64,000 nucleotides of DNA, taken from assembly GCA_020403265.1 (NCBI GenBank), contig JADBXZ010000031.1:28984-92983 (forward strand). The letters are read 5' to 3'. Shown here in pieces: positions 35,648-43,888 of this stretch (its first letter is position 1; the number at the start of each line of letters is the position of its first letter). The stretch comes from Bacteroidota bacterium (lineage in GTDB: Bacteria > Bacteroidota > Bacteroidia > B-17B0 > Aurantibacillaceae). Made by a program: the position numbers and the translations under genes. Under the pieces are notes generated by a model. The model did not search any database, was not told the origin of the DNA, and was given only the letters and a program-made list of their open reading frames with translations.

Positions 35648-35676
35648 AAAAAAGCAGCCAAAAAGGCTGCTTTTTT
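35648..35676 (-). terminator. Intrinsic terminator after the 1777-residue secreted protein gene
   Basis: GCAGCC (35654-35659) pairs with GGCTGC (35665-35670) around a 5-A loop, extended by A6/T6 arms. It lies 17 bp beyond the stop codon of the large gene on the minus strand and upstream of the prs promoter, so it insulates the two. Confidence 0.88.
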
Positions 35677-35693
35677 GCCTGAATTTTCAAATA

Positions 35694-38600
35694 CTATTCT
35701 TTTACAAGCTTAACTTCCTTAACAATTTTATTATCCTGATTAATTAACCTTATAAAATATAAACCGTTATTCAGATTTTGAATATTAACTGTTGTAGAGT
35801 AATTCGCATGTTTAATTCCTAGCACAACTCTACCAACCGCATCCACAACCTCAATTCGGCCCGCTTCAGTACCACCAGATACAACCTCAATAAAATTACT
35901 TGCAGGGTTCGGATAAATCGCAACTGAGCTTTCCGAGAGAGTTTCTTTCAAATTGGTACAGTCAATTCTAATCACACTGGTGGTTGCTGTATTTGTGCAA
36001 CCTAAGGAGTTGGTTGCAATTACACTGTAGGTGGTATTAACGCTTGGTGTAGTAACCAAAATCAAAGGATTATTTGAATTGTTAACTGTCCAAGTAAAAG
36101 TATTACCCGGGCTATTAACAGTTAAAGTAACTACGCCTCCTATAATATTATTACATACAGACTGCGTTGCAATTATGTTAATTGAAGGTGAAGGTGCCAC
36201 TGTAATTTGCCTAACTGTATTAGCGGTACAAGACGCAGAAGCGCCTAGAAGAGTATATGTTGTTGTTACGGAAGGAGAAACAGCAATTATGGAAGTGGTT
36301 TGTAACCCTGGTTGCCAAGTATAAGTAGCTGCACCACCGGCAGTTAAACTAACACTGTTTCCAGCACATATTGAATTTGATGTTGCAGACGCAGTTAAAG
36401 TTAATGGGGCATAATTTAGGACAACAGGAATTCTTGGACTGGTGCAACCTTGCTTTGAATAGAATAAAGTTCCATTAAATGTTCTTGGATTATTAGTTGT
36501 TGCAAAGAAACCACATAAGCCAATACCCGAAGTTACAGTCATGTCAGGATTAGAATAAGTTGCTGCTCCGCTTGAATATCTTAGGTCTGCATTAATGTAA
36601 AGAGCAGTTGGTCCTACTAAATTAATAGGTGAGTTTAAAACAATTTTTGTAGGAACAGATGCCCCACCGGAAGTAATTGTATATGAACTATGCAGTGTCC
36701 ATGCAACTGAATTTGTTTCAAAGCCAAGATAGGTTCCATTTTTAGTATAAATATTAACAGTAACTACACCTGCACTAGTTGGTAGATAAATCAAACTGTC
36801 AACTGTCATGTTGGCAAAATTTGGATTAACATCAATCATTGCTCCACCTCCACAACCGTTGCCAGCAGTGTATGTTGTTTGAATACTATTGCTTAAAGTT
36901 GCTTGTTGTGCCTCGGCATAAAAAGTAGTCGTTGATGCTGCAGAGGCAGTATAATTATTTCCACTTGCTAAAATACTTGTAGAGGTTGGTGTTGCAAACC
37001 AATTTACGGGAGCAAATCCAGTTGCCGTTAAAGTAGCAATTTGAATACTACTACAAACAGTTGCATTTGAAGCTGAAATCGTAGGATTGGTAACAGTCAA
37101 AGTTAACGACTGTTGAGAGAAACATGTTCCATCTGTACCTAATACACTATATGTTGATGTAGTGGTTGGGCTTACAACAATTGACGGGACAGTGCTACCT
37201 GTACTCCATGTGTAGGAAGTTGGAGGTGTACTAATTGTTAAAGTAGCCGAACTACCTGAACAAATCTGAGTGGGGCCATTTAAGCTAAACACCGGATTGG
37301 TTGTTAAAGTAAGGAGTGCAATATTATTAAATGTATTAACATCTCCCAGTAAGCCTGTAGATGCTGTAAAACTATATGCACCACTTCCTGACATATTCAG
37401 AGTTCCTACAGTGAATATAACTGTAGCACCAGGTAAAATACTCGGCACATAAGTATTTGTTATAGTTGCTGTTGCTGCACCACTTACTATTACATTCACT
37501 GGTACGTTACTAATTGCAGCTGAACCAAAATTCTTCAGAGTTACTACTACAGTTTCTGTAGCAGTATAACAGGCACCTGACGTTGGCGAATTAATAGCTG
37601 TTACACCGGCATCGTTGCCTAAAACATTGAATAAATTAATATTATCGAGATGAAAGTCATACGTCTCAGGATCATCAACTGGTCCATCAGTAGCAAAAAA
37701 GGCCACTATTACTTCTTGCCCGGAAAATGGTGCCAAGGATACCGTGTGATTCGTGTAAGCAACAGAGGTACTATTTGTGTTAGCAACATTAAGTGTATAA
37801 ATGGGGGTAAAAGAAACGCCACAATCTGTTGAAACCATAACTCTTACCATATCATCACTACCCATTGCCGCAGGTGTAATTGTACTGGCTGAAGCAGCTA
37901 CAGCAACATCAAATGAAACCTGACTGCTTGATGTAGCCAAGGTTCGTGGCGCAACAATCCAATCATTTCTCAAAGTGGCAGAAAGATTAATTCTTGCAGA
38001 AACGTTACCTGTTCCATTAAAGTTGTTTAAGAATGTCCATGTTGAAGTTGTTCCGGTAGGTGCGGTAAAACCCTGAGCCTCTCGCCAATTTGGCTGTACG
38101 GTTGGTAAATTTGCACCGGTAAATCCGGTAAAACCATTGTTAATAGGTAATGTAACTAGAGGATTAACTGCTCGTGTAATAAGCGTTGTATCATTTGTGT
38201 TATTGCCATCACCCAATAAACTAGAATATCCTTTTAACGTGAAGGTACCGGCTACAGACATATTCAAAGTACCTGCTGTTACCGCAACAGTTGCTGAAGG
38301 CGCAAGCGTACCAGTAAAAACATTAGTTAATGTTGTGGCAACAGGACCGGTTACAACTACTGAATATGGAATATTAGTTAAGGTATTACTACCAAAATTT
38401 CTTAAAACTGCAATCACGCTATTGGTGGCAGAATAACATCCATTAACCGCCGGACTGATGAAACCATTTATACCAGCATCGTTTGGAACTAAGTTATAAA
38501 TATTGATGTTATCTAAATGCAAATCTACGTTCTCCGGATCATCAATTAAACCTTCCGTTGCTAAAAAGCCAATAATGATTGGCTGACCGGAATATGAAGA

Positions 38601-41027
38601 AAGAGGTAAATTAAAATTACTAAAACTATTAGTTAAACTATTGGTGGTCGAAACTGTAAAGATTGGAGAGTAACTAGCCCCACAATCTGTAGACACCATT
38701 ACTAACAGTTGGTCATCGCTACCCATGTTGGTTGTAGAAAGCAGACCACCTGCGTTTGTTAAAGCTAAATCAAATGAAATAAATGATGCGGAAGTTGCGT
38801 TGAATTTAGGGCCAACGATCCATTCTCTTTTTGTATTTCCAATTAAATTAACCCTTGCTGTAACGTTACCGGCACCACCCAGGTTTGTTTGAGACAGCCA
38901 TGAAGATGTAGTGCCATTTGGAAATGCAGCACCATTGGCTTCATACCAATCTGGAAAAACAGTAATTAAATTAGCTCCGGTAAAACCCGCGAAGCCATTC
39001 AAGATAGGAATTGTTGCAACTGTTGCATTATTTCTTGTTGCTGTAACAGAATTATTAATTGCAACCGGATCTAATGGTGCCGTCATAGACGTTGAAGCAA
39101 GAAGCGTATAAGCTCCAAATGCTGCCATATTCAAAGTAGGTGTTAATGTGAAGTTTACATTGGTTAAAGATGGAAGTCCACCACCCGGAACTGTGTAAGT
39201 TGAGGCAATTGTTTGGCTGAAAGCACCAGAAGTAATAATGTTTACTGGTATTTGAGTACCTGCAGCAATTGTATTTGTTCCATAATTTCGGATAGTAACC
39301 ACTGCCTGAACTGCTCCGTTTAAACACTGCAAAGGGGCAGGAGAAACTATTGAAAGTATCCCAACATCGTTAGAAACACCAGCTAATCCGTCAAACTCAT
39401 AAGCACCAATATCAGGATTTGTATTTGGATTAACACCACCCGCAGGGCGGTTAACATTGTTGTGATCTTTATTAGGAGTTCCTAAAACAGTTAATGTTAC
39501 TGCTCCTGATTCAATTGATGTAACGGTATTGGGAGCAAAATTTAAGTTGGTGTTAGAAATAAATGGCGCAACACCATTAATTAGAGGTATTGAATTTATA
39601 TCGTTAGTAGGATTAGCGACTTGCGATACCGGCTGCCATGCAGCAAGGGTTTGATATTCAAAAGTTCCGGCAGCAGTACCTAATTTTCCGATTAAATAAT
39701 CAGTAGTGCTGGCATTTGAAATCATATAAGCATTGTTGTTAAAGTTCATATTAGCAAAATTATACCCGGTAGGTAGCCAAACAGCCATAAATCTTTTGTT
39801 TGTAACATTTGTTGCACTTGATGTCATTTGGTTACAAAAGATATTATTCCTTACATCACCGGTTACAGCAGCAGCAGTAACCAAAAAACAAGATGAGATG
39901 GCGTTAACATTGGTTGTAACTGTTGAATAATCTCCGAATAAATTTACGCTATTAAAATAAACTCTGTAATTTGTACCGGCAGTAAGCCTAATACCAAATG
40001 CATTAAAAGTGGTGGAAATTACATAATTTGTGGTAACTATATCGTATATCACATTGTTAACAATTGTGTGATTTGCCCCACCAGTGCAATTAATGCCCCA
40101 TGCCCCCCATCCGTTGTTGCTGGTAGAATAAATACTATATATTCTATTTCTTTCAACTAATACGTTATTGCCTGAAGCTCCATTAATTTCTATACCGGCA
40201 TTACTTGCCGAAGAAGATATTCTTAAATTTGAAATATCATTAGTGCTAACCGTACTGTTAACAGCAGATGACAAGTTAACCCCTCTAAAATGGACATATT
40301 CCGCGGGTGAAGACGAACCAATGATATTATTATTAATCAGAATATTATCTCCGGGATTTGCTAATGTGTTACCACAATAGATAGCTTGGTAGCTTCTTTT
40401 AAACTCATTATTGGTGATCACCAAATTATCATAATTATCCCCTAATCCTGTTGTTGTTATAGTTGCAGCATTGGTACCTGCATAAAAACCAAAAGATGAA
40501 GTAAGAGGTGCAGCGGTATTGGCACCATCAGAATTCCCGAAAATAATACAATTTAATAAGCTAAAATTGGTTGCGCCTAATCCGCCTGTAGTTTTCCCTA
40601 ATAATCGAACACAAGCGGTGTTAGCCAATGTTGTAGCTCCTGTGTGAATAATCGTTAAATCTCTTCCAACTGCTCCACCTAGAATATCTCCATTAATAGT
40701 TACATTATCTGCACCATCCAGTTCGAGTATTCCTCGACCAGTAACCATATTACCACTGATGGTTGCTGTAACTGTTGGTCTTAAGATAATTGAGCTGTAA
40801 TTGGCTGCGCCTTGTCCGCTTGCAATCAAAACAGTTGGAGTGCTTGGCTCGGTTGTGTTACCGGTGATATCAATTGCAATAACTCCGGTATGAATACCTA
40901 AATTAATTGCATTAAAAGCATCGTTAACAGTTGAATAGGTTGCACTTGTTCCACCGGAAACATTTACCTGTGCTTTATACTTTAGTGATAGTATAAAGAT
41001 TACTAAAAATAAATATATTTTTTTCAT
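35694..41027 (-). CDS. Giant type IX secreted protein: beta-helix, CARDB-like and choice-of-anchor J repeats, Ig-like domains
   Basis: The 1777-residue protein starts with a signal peptide (KKIYLFLVIFILSLKYKAQ). Residues about 45-470 are a parallel beta-helix with many Asn-Asn ladders (VERNRIYSIYS, NNVIYDIVT). Then come CARDB-like domains near 548-660, 850-950 and 1140-1240 alternating with two choice-of-anchor J/cleaved-adhesin domains near 670-850 and 960-1140. These two are clearly duplicated (GFAGFTGANL and GFTGFTGANL; MVSTDCGASYSPI and MVSTDCGVSFTPI). Ig-like/PKD-like repeats follow, and a type IX sorting domain (VAIYPNPASNFIEVV) ends the protein. ATG 41027 begins the signal peptide; the frame also extends to a TTG at 41045. 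It is a predicted surface adhesin or glycan-binding protein. Confidence 0.9.
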   Translation of the reverse strand: MKKIYLFLVIFILSLKYKAQVNVSGGTSATYSTVNDAFNAINLGIHTGVIAIDITGNTTEPSTPTVLIASGQGAANYSSIILRPTVTATISGNMVTGRGILELDGADNVTINGDILGGAVGRDLTIIHTGATTLANTACVRLLGKTTGGLGATNFSLLNCIIFGNSDGANTAAPLTSSFGFYAGTNAATITTTGLGDNYDNLVITNNEFKRSYQAIYCGNTLANPGDNILINNNIIGSSSPAEYVHFRGVNLSSAVNSTVSTNDISNLRISSSASNAGIEINGASGNNVLVERNRIYSIYSTSNNGWGAWGINCTGGANHTIVNNVIYDIVTTNYVISTTFNAFGIRLTAGTNYRVYFNSVNLFGDYSTVTTNVNAISSCFLVTAAAVTGDVRNNIFCNQMTSSATNVTNKRFMAVWLPTGYNFANMNFNNNAYMISNASTTDYLIGKLGTAAGTFEYQTLAAWQPVSQVANPTNDINSIPLINGVAPFISNTNLNFAPNTVTSIESGAVTLTVLGTPNKDHNNVNRPAGGVNPNTNPDIGAYEFDGLAGVSNDVGILSIVSPAPLQCLNGAVQAVVTIRNYGTNTIAAGTQIPVNIITSGAFSQTIASTYTVPGGGLPSLTNVNFTLTPTLNMAAFGAYTLLASTSMTAPLDPVAINNSVTATRNNATVATIPILNGFAGFTGANLITVFPDWYEANGAAFPNGTTSSWLSQTNLGGAGNVTARVNLIGNTKREWIVGPKFNATSASFISFDLALTNAGGLLSTTNMGSDDQLLVMVSTDCGASYSPIFTVSTTNSLTNSFSNFNLPLSSYSGQPIIIGFLATEGLIDDPENVDLHLDNINIYNLVPNDAGINGFISPAVNGCYSATNSVIAVLRNFGSNTLTNIPYSVVVTGPVATTLTNVFTGTLAPSATVAVTAGTLNMSVAGTFTLKGYSSLLGDGNNTNDTTLITRAVNPLVTLPINNGFTGFTGANLPTVQPNWREAQGFTAPTGTTSTWTFLNNFNGTGNVSARINLSATLRNDWIVAPRTLATSSSQVSFDVAVAASASTITPAAMGSDDMVRVMVSTDCGVSFTPIYTLNVANTNSTSVAYTNHTVSLAPFSGQEVIVAFFATDGPVDDPETYDFHLDNINLFNVLGNDAGVTAINSPTSGACYTATETVVVTLKNFGSAAISNVPVNVIVSGAATATITNTYVPSILPGATVIFTVGTLNMSGSGAYSFTASTGLLGDVNTFNNIALLTLTTNPVFSLNGPTQICSGSSATLTISTPPTSYTWSTGSTVPSIVVSPTTTSTYSVLGTDGTCFSQQSLTLTVTNPTISASNATVCSSIQIATLTATGFAPVNWFATPTSTSILASGNNYTASAASTTTFYAEAQQATLSNSIQTTYTAGNGCGGGAMIDVNPNFANMTVDSLIYLPTSAGVVTVNIYTKNGTYLGFETNSVAWTLHSSYTITSGGASVPTKIVLNSPINLVGPTALYINADLRYSSGAATYSNPDMTVTSGIGLCGFFATTNNPRTFNGTLFYSKQGCTSPRIPVVLNYAPLTLTASATSNSICAGNSVSLTAGGAATYTWQPGLQTTSIIAVSPSVTTTYTLLGASASCTANTVRQITVAPSPSINIIATQSVCNNIIGGVVTLTVNSPGNTFTWTVNNSNNPLILVTTPSVNTTYSVIATNSLGCTNTATTSVIRIDCTNLKETLSESSVAIYPNPASNFIEVVSGGTEAGRIEVVDAVGRVVLGIKHANYSTTVNIQNLNNGLYFIRLINQDNKIVKEVKLVKE

Positions 41028-41144
41028 AGAATAATATTTCTTCAAAATTAAATCAATTAAACTTTAATAAACTGTTAAATAGACTAAAAATGATATTTAG
41101 AAGCTTAACTGTCAGGAAATAACGCCATGCGATGACCTAAAAAT

Positions 41145-42011
41145 CTAAAATTTAACCTCACAACCTGGCAGAAGCAGTTTTAACTCCTCTATCCTTTCAT
41201 TATCAATTTTATTACCTCTTAAATCAAGGATAGTTAAATTAATTAATTCACTGATGCTCTCAGGTAGGTTGTTTAACTTATTATTACGTAGGGATAATAT
41301 TCTCAAATTCTTAGCCTTATATATATCATACGGGATTCTTTGCAAATGATTATTTTCGATTACCAGAACTTCCAATTTCTCCAAGCGTTCAAAATGTTTT
41401 GTTATATAGTGGGTGTTAGTATTACTTAAGAACAAATACTTTAGTGAGGGTAACTTAAAAACCTGCTTTGGGAAGGAGTCTAAAATACAATTTTCTAGAT
41501 TTAATTCTTTTAAATTTTTTAAGTAAATAAGCGTTGAGGGCAATTTTAGAGTATCATCTGTATTTCCAAATCTAAATGTTTCTAGTTTGTTTAAATAAGC
41601 AATTTGTGCAGGAATGCTATCAATTTTTGTGTTTTGAAGTTCCAAAAAATGTAAATTGAAAAATGGTTTTGCGTTAGGTATAAAGGTTGTTAGCGCATTA
41701 TTATAACTGGCAAAATAAATTAAATTGGTTAAAGCATCAAAATTTTTTGGGAAGGCAGTTACATTATTGGTGCTTAACTTGAGTACTTGTAAATCCGTTA
41801 GTTTCTGTAATTTATCTAATTGCTTCAAATCAACAGGCTTGTAGCTTAAATCCATTTTGTAAACCCTTTTTTCAATTTTAAGGGCAAGTTTTAAATCTGT
41901 ATAAACCATACTTCCGGCAACACCCCATTTATCGAACTCATCCTGTTGCTGGTATAACGGCTTATAAATGAAACAAAGCAAAATTATAAGTTTGATACTT
42001 TTTCTCAACAT
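41145..42011 (-). CDS. Exported leucine-rich repeat protein
   Basis: The 288-residue protein has a short hydrophobic N-terminus (KLIILLCFIYKPLYQQ) consistent with export. It then has about nine LRRs of 22-24 residues between residues 70 and 280 (LTDLQVLKLSTNNVTAFP, LKELNLENCILDSFP, LRILSLRNNKLNNLP, LTILDLRGNKI). LRR arcs bind proteins; no enzymatic domain or type IX sorting domain is present. A 117-bp gap separates it from the upstream end of the giant secreted protein gene. A binding role at the envelope is inferred; the partner is unknown. Confidence 0.85.
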   Translation of the reverse strand: MLRKSIKLIILLCFIYKPLYQQQDEFDKWGVAGSMVYTDLKLALKIEKRVYKMDLSYKPVDLKQLDKLQKLTDLQVLKLSTNNVTAFPKNFDALTNLIYFASYNNALTTFIPNAKPFFNLHFLELQNTKIDSIPAQIAYLNKLETFRFGNTDDTLKLPSTLIYLKNLKELNLENCILDSFPKQVFKLPSLKYLFLSNTNTHYITKHFERLEKLEVLVIENNHLQRIPYDIYKAKNLRILSLRNNKLNNLPESISELINLTILDLRGNKIDNERIEELKLLLPGCEVKF

Positions 42012-42067
42012 AATGGTAAATATAGTATTTTTTAATATTAATAATTAAAAGCCAAACGCTTTTTGCA

Positions 42068-42073
42068 TATTTG
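42068..42073 (+). promoter_or_regulatory. Possible -7 box (TATTTG) at the DMT transporter start
   Basis: CATATTTG (42066-42073) differs from TAnnTTTG in one base and lies only 6 bp before the likely TTG start. No -33 TTG is obvious. It is a weak call, relevant to possible leaderless transcription. Confidence 0.3.
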
Positions 42074-42079
42074 CAGTTC

Positions 42080-42973
42080 TTGAACAAACAACTAAACGGT
42101 CATTTAGCATTGCTTGGAGCACAAGTTGTGTATGCATTAAATTACAGCATAGCAAAGGGACTTATGCCTCAATTTATTTCACCTCTTGCGCTTGTTTTCT
42201 TCAGAATTACCGGCGCTTGTTTACTATTCTTTTTATTAAGTGCTATGATGCCTAAAGAAAAAGTAAGCCTTGAAGACATAAAAAAAATGATTTGGCTTAG
42301 TTTATTTGGCGTAGTGATTAATCAAGTTTTTTTTATTTATGGTTTAAGCCTTACCACCCCAATTAATTCATCTGTAATCATGATATCAAACCCTATAATG
42401 GTTTTTGTTTTTACATTAATTGTGCTAAAAGAAAGAATCACGATTTTTAAAATAAGCGGTTTAATCCTAGCTATCAGTGGCTGTTATATTATCCTGCGTT
42501 ACCGGGGAAATTTTGAATTAGGCAGCGAAACCATATCAGGTGATTTAATGACACTGATAAATGCGACTTCCTGGGCCATTTTTGTGGTTTTAGCCAAACC
42601 ATTAATGATGAATTACAACACAGTAACTGTTATGAAATGGATGTTTTTGTTTGGAACCATTTACATTTTACCAATTGGTTTGTATGACACCATACACACT
42701 AATTACACTGCTATGACGTCAAAGGCAATTTTCGCTATTTGCTTTGTGGTAGTTGCTACAACATTCCTGGCTTATTTACTAAACTTATACGGACTAAAAA
42801 AGTTAAGTCCTAATGTAGTGAGCATGTACATTTATTTACAACCATTTTTAGCCAGTACATTTGCTATTTTAATCGGAGAAGATAAACTAACATTAACCAA
42901 AGTAGTATCCGGTTTAATTATCATTTGCGGATTATACTTAGTAAATTTAAAACCTAAAATAAATAAGGCATGA
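42080..42973 (+). CDS. DMT-superfamily (EamA) transporter
   Basis: The 297-residue inner-membrane protein has ten predicted helices in two EamA repeats (the first about 5-135, the second about 150-290). Motifs are LALLGAQVVYALNYSIAKGLMP at the start, PINSSVIMISNPIMVFVFTL ending repeat one, and the ISGDLMTLINATSWAIFVVLAK start of repeat two. The family exports amino acids or other metabolites; the substrate is unknown. No ATG keeps the first helix, so the start is TTG at 42080, which gives the family N-terminus NKQLNGHLALLGA; TTG 42071 is an alternative. It overlaps yicC by 4 bp (ATGA). Confidence 0.88.
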   Translation: MNKQLNGHLALLGAQVVYALNYSIAKGLMPQFISPLALVFFRITGACLLFFLLSAMMPKEKVSLEDIKKMIWLSLFGVVINQVFFIYGLSLTTPINSSVIMISNPIMVFVFTLIVLKERITIFKISGLILAISGCYIILRYRGNFELGSETISGDLMTLINATSWAIFVVLAKPLMMNYNTVTVMKWMFLFGTIYILPIGLYDTIHTNYTAMTSKAIFAICFVVVATTFLAYLLNLYGLKKLSPNVVSMYIYLQPFLASTFAILIGEDKLTLTKVVSGLIIICGLYLVNLKPKINKA

Positions 42974-43839
42974 TAAAAAGTATGACAGGCTTTGGGAAAG
43001 CCACCGGTCAAATAGGAAATAAACTCATAACGATTGAGATCAAATCACTCAATAGTAAAACAGCCGACATAAGCTTTAGAATAAGCAGTGCTTTTAGAAA
43101 TTATGAACTAGAATTAAGAAACGAGATTTCTAAGTTATTAGAGAGAGGTAAAATAGACCTTTCAATTTTTATAGAATCAACACAGGAAGAAACACCTGTA
43201 GAAATTAACTTAGAACTGGCTAAAGCATACCAGCAAAAATTAGCCACTCTATCTGAAGTTTTAAAGGAACCGCAGAAAAACTATTTTGACCAGATTTTAA
43301 AAATGCCGGATGTCATAAAAAACGAAAAAAAAGAAGCTGATCAAAATGAATGGAAAGAAATTAAAACACATATACTATCAGCTATCAATGCATTAGATGC
43401 TTTTCGCAAAGAAGAAGGTCAATCGATAAAGGCTGATTTTGAAACACGCCTTAATAATATTGAAAACTCGCTGAATAAGATAAGTAGCATGGATGAGTTA
43501 AGAGTTCAAACTATTAAGGAAAGAATTAAAAAAAATATTTCTGATGTAATTGGAAAAGAAAAAATAGATCAAAATCGATTTGAACAAGAGTTAATTTATT
43601 ATATCGAAAAACTAGATATTAACGAAGAAAAAGTTCGACTAAAAACACATTTAGACTACTTTAAAAGCACTATGAAAGAGGCCTCCAGTGGAAGAAAACT
43701 TAATTTTATCACACAGGAAATTGGACGAGAAATAAACACCATAGGTTCTAAAGCAAATGATGCAGAAATACAGAAATTAGTCGTAATGATGAAAGATGAA
43801 CTAGAAAAGCTAAAAGAACAAAGTAATAACGTACTTTAA
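42970..43839 (+). CDS. YicC/YloC family endoribonuclease
   Basis: The 289-residue protein matches YicC across its length. The N-terminal YicC_N domain starts MIKSMTGFGKATGQ and includes EIKSLNSKTADISFR. The C-terminal DUF1732 region has RFEQELIYYIEKLDINEEKVRLKTHLDYF and SGRKLNFITQEIGREINTIGSKAND. YicC proteins in other bacteria act as RNases (for example on RyhB-type small RNA). It overlaps the DMT transporter gene by 4 bp. A terminator follows; gmk, often next to yicC, is absent here. Confidence 0.93.
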   Translation: MIKSMTGFGKATGQIGNKLITIEIKSLNSKTADISFRISSAFRNYELELRNEISKLLERGKIDLSIFIESTQEETPVEINLELAKAYQQKLATLSEVLKEPQKNYFDQILKMPDVIKNEKKEADQNEWKEIKTHILSAINALDAFRKEEGQSIKADFETRLNNIENSLNKISSMDELRVQTIKERIKKNISDVIGKEKIDQNRFEQELIYYIEKLDINEEKVRLKTHLDYFKSTMKEASSGRKLNFITQEIGREINTIGSKANDAEIQKLVVMMKDELEKLKEQSNNVL

Positions 43840-43841
43840 CA

Positions 43842-43869
43842 AAAAAGCCGGATTGAAACCCGGCTTTTT
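43842..43869 (+). terminator. Intrinsic terminator after yicC
   Basis: GCCGG (43847-43851) pairs with CCGGC (43860-43864), lengthened by A5 on the left and T5 on the right, with a loop of eight bases. It lies 3 bp after the yicC stop and can also serve as part of the opposite M16 gene's 3' side. Confidence 0.85.
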
Positions 43870-43888
43870 CAGTTATTATAATTTAAAA

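Noticed and set aside
36031..40380. Several open frames antisense to the giant secreted protein gene
   Set aside because: They are low-complexity Val/Thr/Ala-rich mirror images of Ig-like and beta-helix repeats, with no start signals.
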